Source: UBA11475 sp045655805 (lineage in GTDB: Bacteria > Bacillota > Clostridia > Christensenellales > Borkfalkiaceae). Taken from it: DNA of 64,000 nt. The notes beneath the pieces are model-generated. The model was not told where the DNA came from. It saw nothing but the letters and a program-made list of their open reading frames with translations, and did not search any database. Made by a program: the position numbers and the translations under genes. Positions 1 through 8,267 of this stretch are shown here, one piece after another; position 1 is the stretch's first letter; the number at the start of each line of letters is the position of its first letter. The DNA is taken from contig JAZOPZ010000015.1 in the NCBI GenBank assembly GCA_045655805.1, forward strand, positions 41,761 to 105,760. Direction: 5' to 3'.

Positions 1-224
1 TCGACTTGTGATTCCTGCAAGCCGAACCATTTTGCGACTTCAGCACTATCTACACCGGTATTACCAAAATTCACGTAAATATCCAAGTGTGGCGTAGCGT
101 CCTTATCTTTGTCGTGTAATATGTAAGCCCACCTTTTTATGGTTGTGTACCGTTTCAAAATATCTTGAACCGGTTCTTTCAAAAATTCAGGCTGTGTAAC
201 AATTTCGTATTGTTTGAGTTTCAT
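1..224 (-). CDS. Rolling-circle plasmid-type replication initiator Rep, 5' end only
   Basis: The gene starts at the ATG at 224 and runs off the left edge, so only about 74 N-terminal residues are visible. They begin MKLKQYEIVTQPEFL and continue through RWAYILHDKDKD and TPHLDIYVNFGN, followed by VDSAEVAKWFGL. This pattern resembles Rep_2-type initiators of Gram-positive rolling-circle plasmids, which nick the plus origin. In that family the HUH metal site usually reads H-x-H; here it reads PHLDIY, so the second His is Asp, which may weaken metal binding. The Tyr nucleophile lies outside the window. A small gene and a tRNA-like relic follow, suggesting the edge of an integrated plasmid-like element. 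Family call is by pattern recognition. Confidence 0.7.
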   Translation of the reverse strand, partial: MKLKQYEIVTQPEFLKEPVQDILKRYTTIKRWAYILHDKDKDATPHLDIYVNFGNTGVDSAEVAKWFGLQESQV

Positions 225-441
225 ATTTATTAATCCCCTAAAAACTTAAACAAGAGTATTTTTTCCACCTTTTCCACCTTTTTAGTGGACCGTTTGACAA
301 GCCCTAACGGTCCACGTATAAAAAGATGTGATTTTAACAGAAGAATTTTATGTCATTTTCAAGCCTTATTCAGTTGTTATTTTCCACCTTTTCCACCTTG
401 TTTTAAATTTTTAAATTACTTGTGGAAGTTAGAAAGATAGA
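225..441. other. Upstream region of rep with repeats and a perfect inverted repeat
   Basis: No gene is seen. The stretch holds two copies of a TTTTCCACCTTTTCCACCTT-like pyrimidine repeat (about 261-280 and 380-399). Between them is a perfect 10-bp inverted repeat, GTGGACCGTT at 285-294 and AACGGTCCAC at 306-315, with an 11-nt loop. A hairpin plus direct repeats just upstream of a rolling-circle rep gene would suit an origin or an operator, but no nick-site consensus could be confirmed. Confidence 0.4.
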
Positions 442-672
442 TTAAGTATTTTCTTTTTCCTGATTCTTTTCAGGTAAGACTTCTGCAAAAGAAGAAAGGA
501 CCGTTTTACGTGTAAAAAACATTGAATCTTTGTCCGTTTCTTTATCAGGGAAATACTTCGGTTCAACCGGAATAAGCATATCACCACACTTTACAAAAAA
601 GTTAGTGGCAGTTTTTTCGTTACCGTCTTTGTCTTTATAATTTGCATTTTTCTTAAATAACTGTACGTTCAT
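442..672 (-). CDS. Small hypothetical protein of a plasmid/ICE type
   Basis: This 76-residue protein has a good ribosome-binding site (AAGGAGAAAATTAATT before the ATG on the minus strand). It contains a basic N-terminus (MNVQLFKKN), a central TATNFFVKCGDMLIPVEPKYF segment and an acidic, charged tail. I recognise no catalytic motif. Similar small proteins tend to accompany Rep genes in plasmids and conjugative elements of Bacillota, and it lies directly upstream of the rep fragment on the same strand, so the two probably form one element. Function unknown. Confidence 0.6.
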   Translation of the reverse strand: MNVQLFKKNANYKDKDGNEKTATNFFVKCGDMLIPVEPKYFPDKETDKDSMFFTRKTVLSSFAEVLPEKNQEKENT

Positions 673-818
673 AATTAATTTTCTCCTTGTCTATACGACC
701 TTGAATTTTTTATACCCTTATAAAAGGGGATTGTGTCGGGCAGTACGCCTACTGCCCAAACACAGAACACGCAGGCTTGTCTTACGTGTTATATAAAGGC
801 TATACGCCAATATACTAG

Positions 819-889
819 TCGGGTATACAGGAATCGAACCTGCTATCTTACCAACACAAAGGAAAAACATAAGATTGCCATTTACCCGA
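819..889 (-). other. tRNA-like relic (possible pseudo-tRNA or attachment-site remnant)
   Basis: Read on the minus strand, 883-889 (TCGGGTA) pairs perfectly with 819-825 (TACCCGA) as a 7-bp acceptor stem. GCAGG-TTCGATT-CCTGT at 827-843 forms a textbook T-arm. One extra base separates the T-stem from the acceptor. The rest is abnormal: no D-arm can be drawn, and a 6-bp ATCTTA/TAAGAT stem closes a 19-nt loop in place of an anticodon arm. No CCA is encoded. It is probably a decayed tRNA or a tRNA 3'-end fragment left by an integrating element. It could also be chance. Confidence 0.35.
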
Positions 890-982
890 TATTTAAAAAC
901 AAAAAAAGTTTTATACCTATCTGAATATAAGTATAAAACTATACATATTTGAATGGCCGTGTAAAAAAATATTGTCAAAAAG

Positions 983-1011
983 TTGCAAAGTTCGTGGTTT
1001 TTTTGTATAAT
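983..1011 (+). promoter_or_regulatory. Sigma-A promoter of the Na/Pi transporter gene
   Basis: TTGCAA at 983-988, a 17-bp spacer, and TATAAT at 1006-1011. The gene starts about 90 nt downstream. Confidence 0.7.
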
Positions 1012-1101
1012 AGAATAGGTGGGAATTTCGCCACTTATATTATTGTTAGTATATTATTGTAATATATATTGTAAATACATAAAGGATAATTGGAGAATAT
1101 T

Positions 1102-2757
1102 ATGTTACTAACTTGTATTTTATCGTTACTTGCCGGTGGCGGGGTGTTTATGGTTGGTATGAGCACCTTAAGCGACGGACTTGAGCGTTGCGCCGGTAAA
1201 GGCGTAAAAAAACTGCTTGGTAAAATCGGTTCAAATAGATTTGCAGGCGTAGGTATAGGCGCTGTCGTTACGGGGATAATTCAAAGTTCAATGGCGACGA
1301 CGGTTATGACGATAGGTTTTGTAAACGCCGGCGTTATGACGCTTTTGCAAGCAACTGCTATCGTTATGGGCGCAAATATCGGTACTACCGTTACGGGGTT
1401 GCTCGTTTCGCTTTCGGAATTTGATTTGTCGGTTTGGTTGTCGGCGTTTGCTTTCGTCGGGGTAATGATGTGCTTTTTTAAGTCCGACAAGATTAAAAAA
1501 ATCGGCGGTATTTTATGCGGGTTCGGGCTACTGTTTATTGGTCTTGAACTTATGAGTTCGGCGTTTAGTAACGACGAGTTCAAGTTGTTTTTTATCGATA
1601 TTTTTTCAAAGGTTGAATTTCCGATTTTACTCGTTATAATCGGTATGATATTTACCGTTTTAGTGCAAAGTTCGTCGGCGTCGACCGGTCTTATTATAAT
1701 TATGGTAGGACAAGGCGCGTTAACCGTTTCAAACGCTTTATTTATAGTGCTTGGTTCTAACATCGGTACTTGTTTTACGGCGTTTTTAGCGTCTATTGGC
1801 ACTTGTAGGAACGCTAAACGAGTAAGCGTTATTCACTTGACTTTTAACATTCTCGGCACGGTTTTGTTCGGTGCGCTCGTTTGGATTTTTAACGACTTTG
1901 CGGTAAATTTATTGGCTAGTTTGACAAACAGTTTGCAGTTGCAAATTGCTCTATTCCACGTAGTTTTTAACGTGCTTACGACGGCAGTATTATTGCCGTT
2001 TGTAAAAGTGTTGGTTGATTTTTCAGGCAAGGTTATTAAAGAAGTCCCTGAAGAAAACCCTGAATATAAGTTGACATTCGTCGATAAACGATTGTTGATT
2101 ACTCCGCAAGTTGCCCTTTCGCAGGCTAAAAAAGAACTTTCTAAAATGCTTACAGTTGCTAAAAAGAACGTTGCTCTTGCGGTTAATTGTGTGCTTACTG
2201 GTGATACTTCGGCGGAAAAAGATATTAGGTTTGACGAGGGGTTGCTTGACTTTACTAACGTTGAAATGTGTAAATACTTCGTTGACCTTGCCGACAAGTT
2301 ACCGAAGTCCGACGAAAGTAAAGTGGCGTCGTACTTCCACGTGGTAAACGACTTGGAAAGAGTTGGCGACCACGCTGAAAACTTTTTGGAAATTGCCATT
2401 GAAATGAAGAATAACGGGCTTGGATTTTCACCGTTTGCTATTGAAGAATTAAAAGATATGTCTGCCGTGGTGGACGAGATGTTTGATCTTGCGCTTAAAG
2501 GGTTTGAAACCGGTGACGTTGAAACTTTGCGTCAACTTACCGCAAAGGAAAATCTTACCGACCAAGCAAAAGAAACTCTCACTGCGGGGCACTTTGCAAG
2601 GTTGTCTTCAAAGGATTGCGTTATTGAACTTTCGGCATACTTTATGTCGTTTGTTTCGGGTATTGAAAGGGTTGCCGACCACCTTGTAAACGTTGGTTAT
2701 AGCGCTCTTAACCCAACTGGTTCGCAAAGTCAAGCAAGAAATCAAGGTTTAGTATAA
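1102..2757 (+). CDS. Na+/phosphate cotransporter family protein with PhoU-like C-terminus
   Basis: This is an integral membrane symporter of the NptA/YjbB type, expected to import phosphate with sodium. The first roughly 310 residues hold two inverted QSS-containing repeats (IQSSMATTVM and VQSSSASTGL), the hallmark of the Na/Pi-cotransporter fold, each followed by GxNIGT motifs (MGANIGTTVT, LGSNIGTCFT). The last 220 residues are helical and PhoU-like, with ERVGDHAEN and ERVADHLVN metal-binding motifs. I chose ATG 1102 because GGAG lies 7 nt upstream; an in-frame TTG at 1090 would overlap that site. The gene is monocistronic, with its own promoter and a terminator at 2775. No other phosphate genes lie nearby. 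Confidence 0.9.
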   Translation: MLLTCILSLLAGGGVFMVGMSTLSDGLERCAGKGVKKLLGKIGSNRFAGVGIGAVVTGIIQSSMATTVMTIGFVNAGVMTLLQATAIVMGANIGTTVTGLLVSLSEFDLSVWLSAFAFVGVMMCFFKSDKIKKIGGILCGFGLLFIGLELMSSAFSNDEFKLFFIDIFSKVEFPILLVIIGMIFTVLVQSSSASTGLIIIMVGQGALTVSNALFIVLGSNIGTCFTAFLASIGTCRNAKRVSVIHLTFNILGTVLFGALVWIFNDFAVNLLASLTNSLQLQIALFHVVFNVLTTAVLLPFVKVLVDFSGKVIKEVPEENPEYKLTFVDKRLLITPQVALSQAKKELSKMLTVAKKNVALAVNCVLTGDTSAEKDIRFDEGLLDFTNVEMCKYFVDLADKLPKSDESKVASYFHVVNDLERVGDHAENFLEIAIEMKNNGLGFSPFAIEELKDMSAVVDEMFDLALKGFETGDVETLRQLTAKENLTDQAKETLTAGHFARLSSKDCVIELSAYFMSFVSGIERVADHLVNVGYSALNPTGSQSQARNQGLV

Positions 2758-2774
2758 TACAAAATATAAATTAT

Positions 2775-2803
2775 AAAGCCCCTGGTGATAGGGGCTTTAT
2801 ATT
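2775..2803 (+). terminator. Intrinsic terminator after the Na/Pi transporter
   Basis: AAAGCCCC / GGGGCTTT stem with an 8-nt loop, followed by a T-rich tract. Confidence 0.8.
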
Positions 2804-2829
2804 TGCGTAAAATACGGGTTTGGGGTATG

Positions 2830-2857
2830 AACGGTATCGTGAAAGTTGACCGTTTTT
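2830..2857 (+). repeat. Dispersed AACGGT hairpin repeat, best copy
   Basis: AACGGTATCG followed by TGAAAGTTG and ACCGTTTTT. The ends (AACGGT and ACCGTT) pair and are followed by T residues, so it resembles a weak terminator. It is the reference member of a family also seen at 6332, 10920, 15364, 16737, 20919, 29611, 42450, 50579 and 55014. Confidence 0.65.
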
Positions 2858-2921
2858 AGGTGAGTGATGAGAGGGTGCATAGACATTAAGATTAAAAACG
2901 TGTAAATTTTTGCCAAAAAAG

Positions 2922-2950
2922 TTTACATTTATTTACCATAATGGTATAAT
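2922..2950 (+). promoter_or_regulatory. Sigma-A promoter of the YwaF-like gene
   Basis: TTTACA at 2922-2927, 17-bp spacer, TATAAT at 2945-2950, 23 nt before the ATG. Confidence 0.7.
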
Positions 2951-2973
2951 GAGAAAAAACTTGTGAGGTTTTT

Positions 2974-3723
2974 ATGCACGAATTATTTGGTACAAAGCAT
3001 TTGATTTTGATAGCGATTTCTTTTGCTCTTATAGTGGGGCTTTATTTTTTGGCAAGAAGATTTAAGTTTTCCACCGTTGCTAAAACGCTTTTTTGCGTTG
3101 GTATTGTTTCAGAGATAGTTAAAATTTTTTACTACATAGTGGCTAACGAGGCTACGCACGGTGGCGTTTTGCCAAAGTCCGATTTGCCTTTTCACCTTTG
3201 CTCTATTCAAATAATTTTTATATCAGTAGTAGTGCTTGCTAAAAGCGACGCGTTGAAAAGGTTTATAATTTCATTTATGATACCTAGTTGTTTATTCGGT
3301 GGTATTGCGGCGATTTTAATCGCTACTGAATCTGCAAGGAATTCAACCATAATTACTATACAATACTTTTTATATCACGTTGCGATTACCGTGTTTGCTC
3401 TTTACGTATTGCTTGGCAAGGAATATAATCTTGAAATTAAAGATTACTTTAACTGCCTTAAATTCTTGCTCGTTATAATGTTCTTTGCGATATATATTAA
3501 CAGTATGCTTTCAGATGGCGTTCACAACACCAACTTTATGTACGTGGTTGCGCCACCTCAAAAGAATTTGCCGTACCTTAACAATAATAACGGTTGGCTT
3601 TCTTACATTTTGCGTTACGCCTTACTTATACTCGTTTGTGTATCCCTTTGTTATATCAAACCGATTGTTGGTGCTGTAAAAGGTGTTATTCAAAATAAAA
3701 AGTCCTCAAAAGTTGAAGAATAA
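2974..3723 (+). CDS. YwaF/TMEM164-like integral membrane protein
   Basis: The 249-residue protein is almost entirely hydrophobic, with about six to seven predicted membrane helices and a short Lys-rich cytoplasmic tail. The segment LPFHLCSIQ and the later PPQKNLPYLNN-NGW region match the conserved blocks of the YwaF (TIGR02206) family, whose biochemical role in bacteria is not settled. The start is ATG 2974, 23 nt after a good -10 box. The gene stands alone between a promoter and a terminator at 3737. Family assignment is by motif recognition. Confidence 0.75.
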   Translation: MHELFGTKHLILIAISFALIVGLYFLARRFKFSTVAKTLFCVGIVSEIVKIFYYIVANEATHGGVLPKSDLPFHLCSIQIIFISVVVLAKSDALKRFIISFMIPSCLFGGIAAILIATESARNSTIITIQYFLYHVAITVFALYVLLGKEYNLEIKDYFNCLKFLLVIMFFAIYINSMLSDGVHNTNFMYVVAPPQKNLPYLNNNNGWLSYILRYALLILVCVSLCYIKPIVGAVKGVIQNKKSSKVEE

Positions 3724-3736
3724 ATATGGCATAAGT

Positions 3737-3766
3737 AAAAGCGCGCCCTTACGGGGCGCTTTTTTG
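3737..3766 (+). terminator. Intrinsic terminator
   Basis: AAAAGCGCGCCC pairs with GGGGCGCTTTTTT with one bulged base; a clean T-run follows. Confidence 0.8.
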
Positions 3767-3861
3767 TTTGCTGTATTTGTGCATTTTTGTAAAATTTGAC
3801 GAAAAAATTGTTTTTCATCAAAATTTTGCCTCGATTTTATAGGGCAAATTGCACAAAGTAC

Positions 3862-3890
3862 TTGAAACTTGTCTTCTAAAGATGTATAAT
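3862..3890 (+). promoter_or_regulatory. Sigma-A promoter of the PucR-type regulator
   Basis: TTGAAA at 3862-3867, 17-bp spacer, TATAAT at 3885-3890; the gene begins 20 nt later after AAGGAGATTGTT. Confidence 0.75.
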
Positions 3891-3910
3891 TACACCATAA
3901 GGAGATTGTT

Positions 3911-4960
3911 ATGGATTTTGAATTAAATTCCGTTTTGAGCGGTATTAAGGAAAAAACGGGGATTGAAGTTGCCGTTTACACCGATGGGTTAAGGTTTATT
4001 GCTAGTACCGACGGCGTAGGTGAAATTTTGTTGCCTCAAAAAAATGATTTTGACGGAGTGTTGCAAGACGCGTCAACCGGCAATACCTATTTTAAGGTTA
4101 GGTATAAAAATTCGGATATGACGGGCGTTATTAAGGGTGTTACTAGAATTGAAAAAAATTACGCATCTTTGATTTCTGAACTTATCGAAGCCTCTACTGG
4201 TAGAGATTTGGAACTTTCGCAAGCGGAATATTTTAAGGCGATTTTAGCAGGTGAGTGTAACCGTCAGCAAGTTCAAAAGTATGAGAAAAATTATTCAATC
4301 CCTCAAAAGCCTTGTTTCGTTTTGGCTGTTCAAGGGCAAGGAATTAAAAAACAGGATTTGATTAACGTCCTTACTACTTTTGGCGCTGGCGAACACGACT
4401 ACGCCGTTGTTATGGAAGAGGGGCTTTGTGCTTTCGTTAAGTTCGTTGATGAAAATATCGTCGATTATCAGTCATCTACTGATTTTGCAGGTTTTTTAAT
4501 GCAGTCGGTTAAAGAAGAGACGGGCGTTACCGTGTCTATCGGCGTTGGTTCTACAGTAAAAGATTTTGCAGAAGTTTCCGTTTCGTACGCTCAAGCCGTT
4601 ACCACCGTTAGGATGGCGGGCATAATGGGTAGCAAGGGACAAGTCCATTCTTATAAAGAACACGTTCTTTTGACTATGCTTAAAGATTTGTCGAAGGCTA
4701 AACTCGGCGAGTATTTAGAGACGCTTTTAGACGACGATGCGCGTGAAATTTTTAACGACACTGAAATGACTAATACGGCTGAAGAATTCCTTGAAAACAG
4801 CCTTAACGTGAGCGAGACTTCTAGAAAGTTGTATCTTCACAGAAACACGCTTATGTATCGTTTGGATAAAATTGAGCGAGAAACGGGGCTTAATATTCGC
4901 AAGTTTTCGGACGCAGTTATTTTCCGTTTGATTACTATACTTTTAAAACTTACAAAATGA
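3911..4960 (+). CDS. PucR/CdaR-family transcriptional regulator
   Basis: This 349-residue cytoplasmic regulator ends with a PucR-type helix-turn-helix (about 290-345): SETSRKLYLHRNTLMYRLDKI followed by ERETGLNIRKFSDAVIF. The SRKLYLHRNTLxYRLxKI block is highly characteristic. The central region (about 135-240) resembles the degenerate GGDEF-like domain of CdaR proteins, with VSIGVGSTVKDF and a SYAQAVTTVRMA helix. The N-terminus is a probable sensory domain. Members of this family control purine, sugar-diacid or amino-acid catabolism, but no catabolic operon is adjacent, so the target is unknown. No terminator separates it from the S41 protease gene 93 nt downstream, so co-transcription is possible. 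Confidence 0.85.
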   Translation: MDFELNSVLSGIKEKTGIEVAVYTDGLRFIASTDGVGEILLPQKNDFDGVLQDASTGNTYFKVRYKNSDMTGVIKGVTRIEKNYASLISELIEASTGRDLELSQAEYFKAILAGECNRQQVQKYEKNYSIPQKPCFVLAVQGQGIKKQDLINVLTTFGAGEHDYAVVMEEGLCAFVKFVDENIVDYQSSTDFAGFLMQSVKEETGVTVSIGVGSTVKDFAEVSVSYAQAVTTVRMAGIMGSKGQVHSYKEHVLLTMLKDLSKAKLGEYLETLLDDDAREIFNDTEMTNTAEEFLENSLNVSETSRKLYLHRNTLMYRLDKIERETGLNIRKFSDAVIFRLITILLKLTK

Positions 4961-5053
4961 TTGCATTTTGGCTTAAAAGTAAAAAAATGGTAATAAAATA
5001 AGTGGCGAAGATTTCGCAAAAAATAAAAACCACGGTTAGTGGTTGGGTGTTAA

Positions 5054-6328
5054 ATGAAAAAATATAATAAAATTCTCGCAGTAATACTTTGTGTATTATT
5101 AATGGGTATAGGGTTTGGTGCTGGTTTTTTAACTAATTCGTTAATAAATAAGGATTACGAGGAACTAAATTGGGTTCTCGAACAAATTGACGAAAATTAT
5201 CTCGTTTACGATGAGGAAACGGGAGAGGTTAGAAGTCTTTCCGAAACCGAATATATCAAAATTTTAATAAGTGGGTTAAAGGCTGAAGGCTTTTTGGATA
5301 GGTATTCTACCTACTACGATAAGCAGGGGTATTCCGACTTAATTTTATCAAGTCAAGGAAATGCTTACGGCGTAGGTGTCGGTTTTTTTGACGAAGTGCT
5401 TGAAATAGGTACGGTTGCTTATAATTCACCGCTATATAAAGCCTTGAACGGCGCTGACGTGACTGGTAAAAGCATTACTGCCATTGCCGATTTGAGTGGT
5501 AATATTACCGAAATTACTTCTTATCAACATTTTAAACAACTTCTTGCAGGTTATCAAGAAAGCGTGGTATTTAATTTGTATATCGACGGAGTTCCGTATC
5601 AAGTATCTAAACAAGCCTTTGTAGAGTCTTACGTTAAGTATGTTGATAATGAAAAAACTTTGTCGTTTTCGTCAGACTACGGTGCAAAACCGTTAAAAAC
5701 GGAAATCCTTTCCGGCGACGCCACTTTACCTAGCGACACTGCTTATATTGCCTTAAAGGAATTTAACGGCAATGCGGGTGAAGAATTCGCTATCGCTATG
5801 AACTATTTACAAGAGCGTGGCAAAAGTAAACTTATACTTGACTTGCGTAACAACGGCGGTGGGTATATGAATATACTTTCTACCGTAACGTCATATTTAA
5901 CGGACGGCAACGGTGACCGTAAAAATACCGTCGCTATCGTAAAATATAAAGACGGCAAGAGTGAAACTTTCAAAACCGAAAGCAATAATTATATTGCTCT
6001 TGATAAACTTACCGTAATTGCTAACGAAAATTCTGCGTCGGCATCAGAGTGCCTTATTGGCGCGTTGATTTCTTACGGTGAACTTTCTTACGACAATTTA
6101 ATCGTCGCTAATTTTGATTATGCTATCGGTACGCAAAATACCACTTACGGCAAGGGAATTATGCAAACGACTTTTCCGTCTAAAAACGATACTGCGATAA
6201 AACTTACCACGGCTTACGTTTTTTGGCCAGATGGAACTACTAATATCCACGGTAAAGGCATAAAGGCTACGATAGAAAATAGTTGCGTTTATCAAGACGC
6301 TTACGCTTTGGCTATAGCAAAGCAATAA
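5054..6328 (+). CDS. S41-family C-terminal processing peptidase
   Basis: This is a secreted or membrane-tethered serine protease of the Ctp/S41 family. Residues 6-30 form an uncleaved or cleavable signal segment. A divergent PDZ-like region covers roughly 100-190. The catalytic core follows, with LDLRNNGGG at about 262-270, the nucleophile block ANENSASASE at 323-332, and the catalytic-Lys block TTYGKGIMQT with Lys at about 367. All key residues are present, so it should be active. A 6-bp hairpin (AACCAC/GTGGTT) lies just before the ribosome-binding site at about 5029-5046. The substrate is unknown; family members cut C-terminal tails of envelope proteins or signalling factors, including sporulation regulators. 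Confidence 0.9.
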   Translation: MKKYNKILAVILCVLLMGIGFGAGFLTNSLINKDYEELNWVLEQIDENYLVYDEETGEVRSLSETEYIKILISGLKAEGFLDRYSTYYDKQGYSDLILSSQGNAYGVGVGFFDEVLEIGTVAYNSPLYKALNGADVTGKSITAIADLSGNITEITSYQHFKQLLAGYQESVVFNLYIDGVPYQVSKQAFVESYVKYVDNEKTLSFSSDYGAKPLKTEILSGDATLPSDTAYIALKEFNGNAGEEFAIAMNYLQERGKSKLILDLRNNGGGYMNILSTVTSYLTDGNGDRKNTVAIVKYKDGKSETFKTESNNYIALDKLTVIANENSASASECLIGALISYGELSYDNLIVANFDYAIGTQNTTYGKGIMQTTFPSKNDTAIKLTTAYVFWPDGTTNIHGKGIKATIENSCVYQDAYALAIAKQ

Positions 6329-6331
6329 ACG

Positions 6332-6355
6332 GTAGCGTTTGGCGATACCGTTTTA
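6332..6355. repeat. Dispersed AACGGT hairpin repeat (inverted copy, terminator-like)
   Basis: AACGGTA pairs with TACCGTT around GCGTTTGGCGA. The minus-strand reading gives AACGGTATCGCC, matching the family consensus. It lies between two convergent genes and may act as a terminator. Confidence 0.55.
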
Positions 6356-6367
6356 TGTCAAAATGCG

Positions 6368-6652
6368 CTAAATAGTTTGTGTTTCGGCAGTTAATAGACT
6401 AAAAATCTCATCACCAGCTAGCGTTTTTAAGTCAAACTCTATTTGCGTTTCGTTGGGCTTGGTGCAGGTAGAGGATTGGCTGTTTTGTGGCATAAACAAC
6501 GGTAGGACGGCTGAAAGCAGTCCGTTTAAATCTATGCCGTAAAGCGCTGATTTTAAGTCAAAACCGTTTTTAAAAAGATTTTCAAGCAAAGGCGTTAAGT
6601 CTTTGCTTTTTTCACCTAAAAATATTGATAAAAGACTTTCGAGTAAATTCAT
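6368..6652 (-). CDS. Hypothetical protein, 94 aa
   Basis: I place the start at ATG 6652 (MNLLESLLSIFLG), preceded by GGGGAAAAATT; an upstream in-frame ATG at 6688 would overlap the divergent gene's promoter space. The first 55 residues alternate hydrophobic and charged positions and include LLSAVLPLFMP. The C-terminal third is acidic (IEFDLKTLAGDEIFSLL). There is no signal peptide or known motif. It is divergent from the small gene at 6731, and the two may share a regulatory region. Function unknown. Confidence 0.6.
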   Translation of the reverse strand: MNLLESLLSIFLGEKSKDLTPLLENLFKNGFDLKSALYGIDLNGLLSAVLPLFMPQNSQSSTCTKPNETQIEFDLKTLAGDEIFSLLTAETQTI

Positions 6653-6730
6653 AATTTTTCCCCGTACCTTATATATTATGAACGGCATAATATAATAATG
6701 TGCCTATTAAGGCTAAAAAAGGAGCGTGTT

Positions 6731-7024
6731 ATGGAAGATTTTGAAAGTTATTCAAAAGGCAAAACTGCGTCTAAAAACAGGTCCGAAGAAGGATCTTCGC
6801 CGAAAATTGAAGACCTTGTAAAAATGCTAGTTGGTAAGTACGACGGCAAAAGCGAAAATGATTTACTCAAGGCGATTTTTAAGGAGGCGGAAAAGGGAAG
6901 AAAAAACGGAACGCTTAAAGATGAGGATATCGACCGTTTTGCTAGTATTTTAGCGCCGTTGGTAGATCCGTCAAAGCGCAAAAAACTTTACGAAGTATGC
7001 GAAAAACTTAAAAAACAAAAGTAA
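6731..7024 (+). CDS. Hypothetical small basic protein, 97 aa
   Basis: The start is ATG 6731 after AAAAAAGGAGCGTGTT, a strong ribosome-binding site; the longer reading from 6698 would include that site. The protein is cytoplasmic and highly charged: a Ser/Lys-rich N-terminus, then amphipathic helices (IEDLVKMLVGKY, NDLLKAIFKEAEKG, IDRFASILAPLVD) and a KKLYEVCEKLKKQK tail. It looks like a small all-helical fold. It sits divergently from the gene ending at 6368. I recognise no family. Confidence 0.65.
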   Translation: MEDFESYSKGKTASKNRSEEGSSPKIEDLVKMLVGKYDGKSENDLLKAIFKEAEKGRKNGTLKDEDIDRFASILAPLVDPSKRKKLYEVCEKLKKQK

Positions 7025-7025
7025 T

Positions 7026-7048
7026 AAAAGCGACCAACGGTCGCTTTT
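7026..7048. terminator. Bidirectional terminator between convergent genes
   Basis: AAAAGCGACC / GGTCGCTTTT with a 3-nt loop. Confidence 0.85.
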
Positions 7049-7057
7049 AATTTGCTT

Positions 7058-8173
7058 TTATAAGGTTTTTAACGCCGTTAAAAGTTCATCTATTTCAGAA
7101 ACTGTGTTTTGTGCTGATAGGCTTACTCTAACGCATCCCGACTTTTTAGTGCCTAAAAATTCGTGCATTAAAGGTGCGCAATGATAGCCACCACGAGTGG
7201 CGATATCAAAGTCTTCGCTTAACCTGTAAGATAATTGAGAACTTTCGTAGCCACTCAAGTTAAAGGAAACTATGCCACACTCGTTAGCGGTTGAATAGAC
7301 GGTTACGCCACTGATTCTTTTTAGTTCTTTAATAAGGTATTCCGTTTTGCTCTTTAACGCTTTGCTAAAATGCGCAAGGACTTTTTCGGTGTGCAAAACA
7401 GCCTCGCCAAGGCTTGCTATAGCCGGTAGATTAAGAGTGCCACTTTCTAGCCTCTCGGGCATTGTTTCGGGTTGTAAAAGTGAAAAGGTTTCCGTTCCGG
7501 TGCCTCCCATTATAAAGGGGCGACAGTCAACTCCGTCGTTCAAGATTAGTGCGCCACTACCGGCAATTCCACCTAGCGCTTTGTGTCCAGCAACGGCTAG
7601 CATTGAGATATTATCTTTAATTATATCTATCTTTTTATGACCTGCAAGTTGAGCGCCGTCGATAAGCAAGAGTACACCTTTGGCGTTTAACGTATGCGCC
7701 AAATCTTGCCATTTGGTAACTTCACCCGTGACGTTGGACGCCCCGTTTATTGCTACTAAATATGTGTTCTTTTGTAGTTTATTAAGGATTGGTGCAGTTA
7801 GGTCTCCATTTGTAGGTTTAATAACGGTTAGTGTTATAACGCCTATGCTTTGCAAAAAATATAGAGGGCGTAAAACGGAATTGTGTTCGTAAACGGTAGT
7901 TATTACGTGGCCACCTTTTTTCACCGTGCCAAAAATTGCCGTATTTAACGCTTGGGTACAGTTAGCCGTAAACACGACGTTGTTTATAGTTTTTACATTA
8001 AAAAATTTTGCTACGCTTTTTCTTGCGTCAAAAATTAGTTCAGCCCCTTTTAGTGAAAGTCTATGGCTACTTCTGCCTGGATTTGCGTTAAGGTGCTTTA
8101 TAAGTGTGGTGGCTGTTTCTGTTACGGCGGAAGTTTTAAATCCACCCGTTGCGCCGTTGTCAAAATATATCAT
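7058..8173 (-). CDS. PLP-dependent class V aminotransferase, cysteine desulfurase family
   Basis: This 371-residue protein belongs to the cysteine desulfurase/selenocysteine lyase-like group (SufS/Csd fold). It opens with MIYFDNGATGG, the usual substrate-loop start. The PLP-binding Lys is in MLAVAGHKALGG, and a candidate active-site Cys is in ATRGGYHCAPLMHEF, followed by VRVSLSAQNTVSEID near the C-terminus. It probably withdraws sulfur (or selenium) from cysteine-like substrates. The DUF3343 gene, encoding a putative sulfur/selenium-carrier-like protein, is transcribed divergently from 8268. That pairing is seen in other Bacillota and supports a sulfur-transfer role. A second, IscS-like desulfurase is at 31363. 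Confidence 0.85.
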   Translation of the reverse strand: MIYFDNGATGGFKTSAVTETATTLIKHLNANPGRSSHRLSLKGAELIFDARKSVAKFFNVKTINNVVFTANCTQALNTAIFGTVKKGGHVITTVYEHNSVLRPLYFLQSIGVITLTVIKPTNGDLTAPILNKLQKNTYLVAINGASNVTGEVTKWQDLAHTLNAKGVLLLIDGAQLAGHKKIDIIKDNISMLAVAGHKALGGIAGSGALILNDGVDCRPFIMGGTGTETFSLLQPETMPERLESGTLNLPAIASLGEAVLHTEKVLAHFSKALKSKTEYLIKELKRISGVTVYSTANECGIVSFNLSGYESSQLSYRLSEDFDIATRGGYHCAPLMHEFLGTKKSGCVRVSLSAQNTVSEIDELLTALKTL

Positions 8174-8267
8174 AAGTTGTTCTCCGTGATTGTTTTGTGT
8201 AACTTTAATAAAATTTACCTAATACAATATATAAAGGGGAAGTAATTTTTATGCAAAGGAGAAGTAT

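Noticed and set aside
718..978. Overlapping reading frames (63 and 86 codons) on both strands
   Set aside because: Low-complexity composition, no ribosome-binding sites, and overlap with the tRNA-like fold.
1281..1802. 173-codon minus-strand frame inside the Na/Pi transporter
   Set aside because: Antisense shadow; the plus frame has clear family motifs.
2830..2857. AACGGT repeats as simple terminators only
   Set aside because: The loop is conserved, some copies lack T-runs, and two lie inside genes, so termination alone does not explain them.
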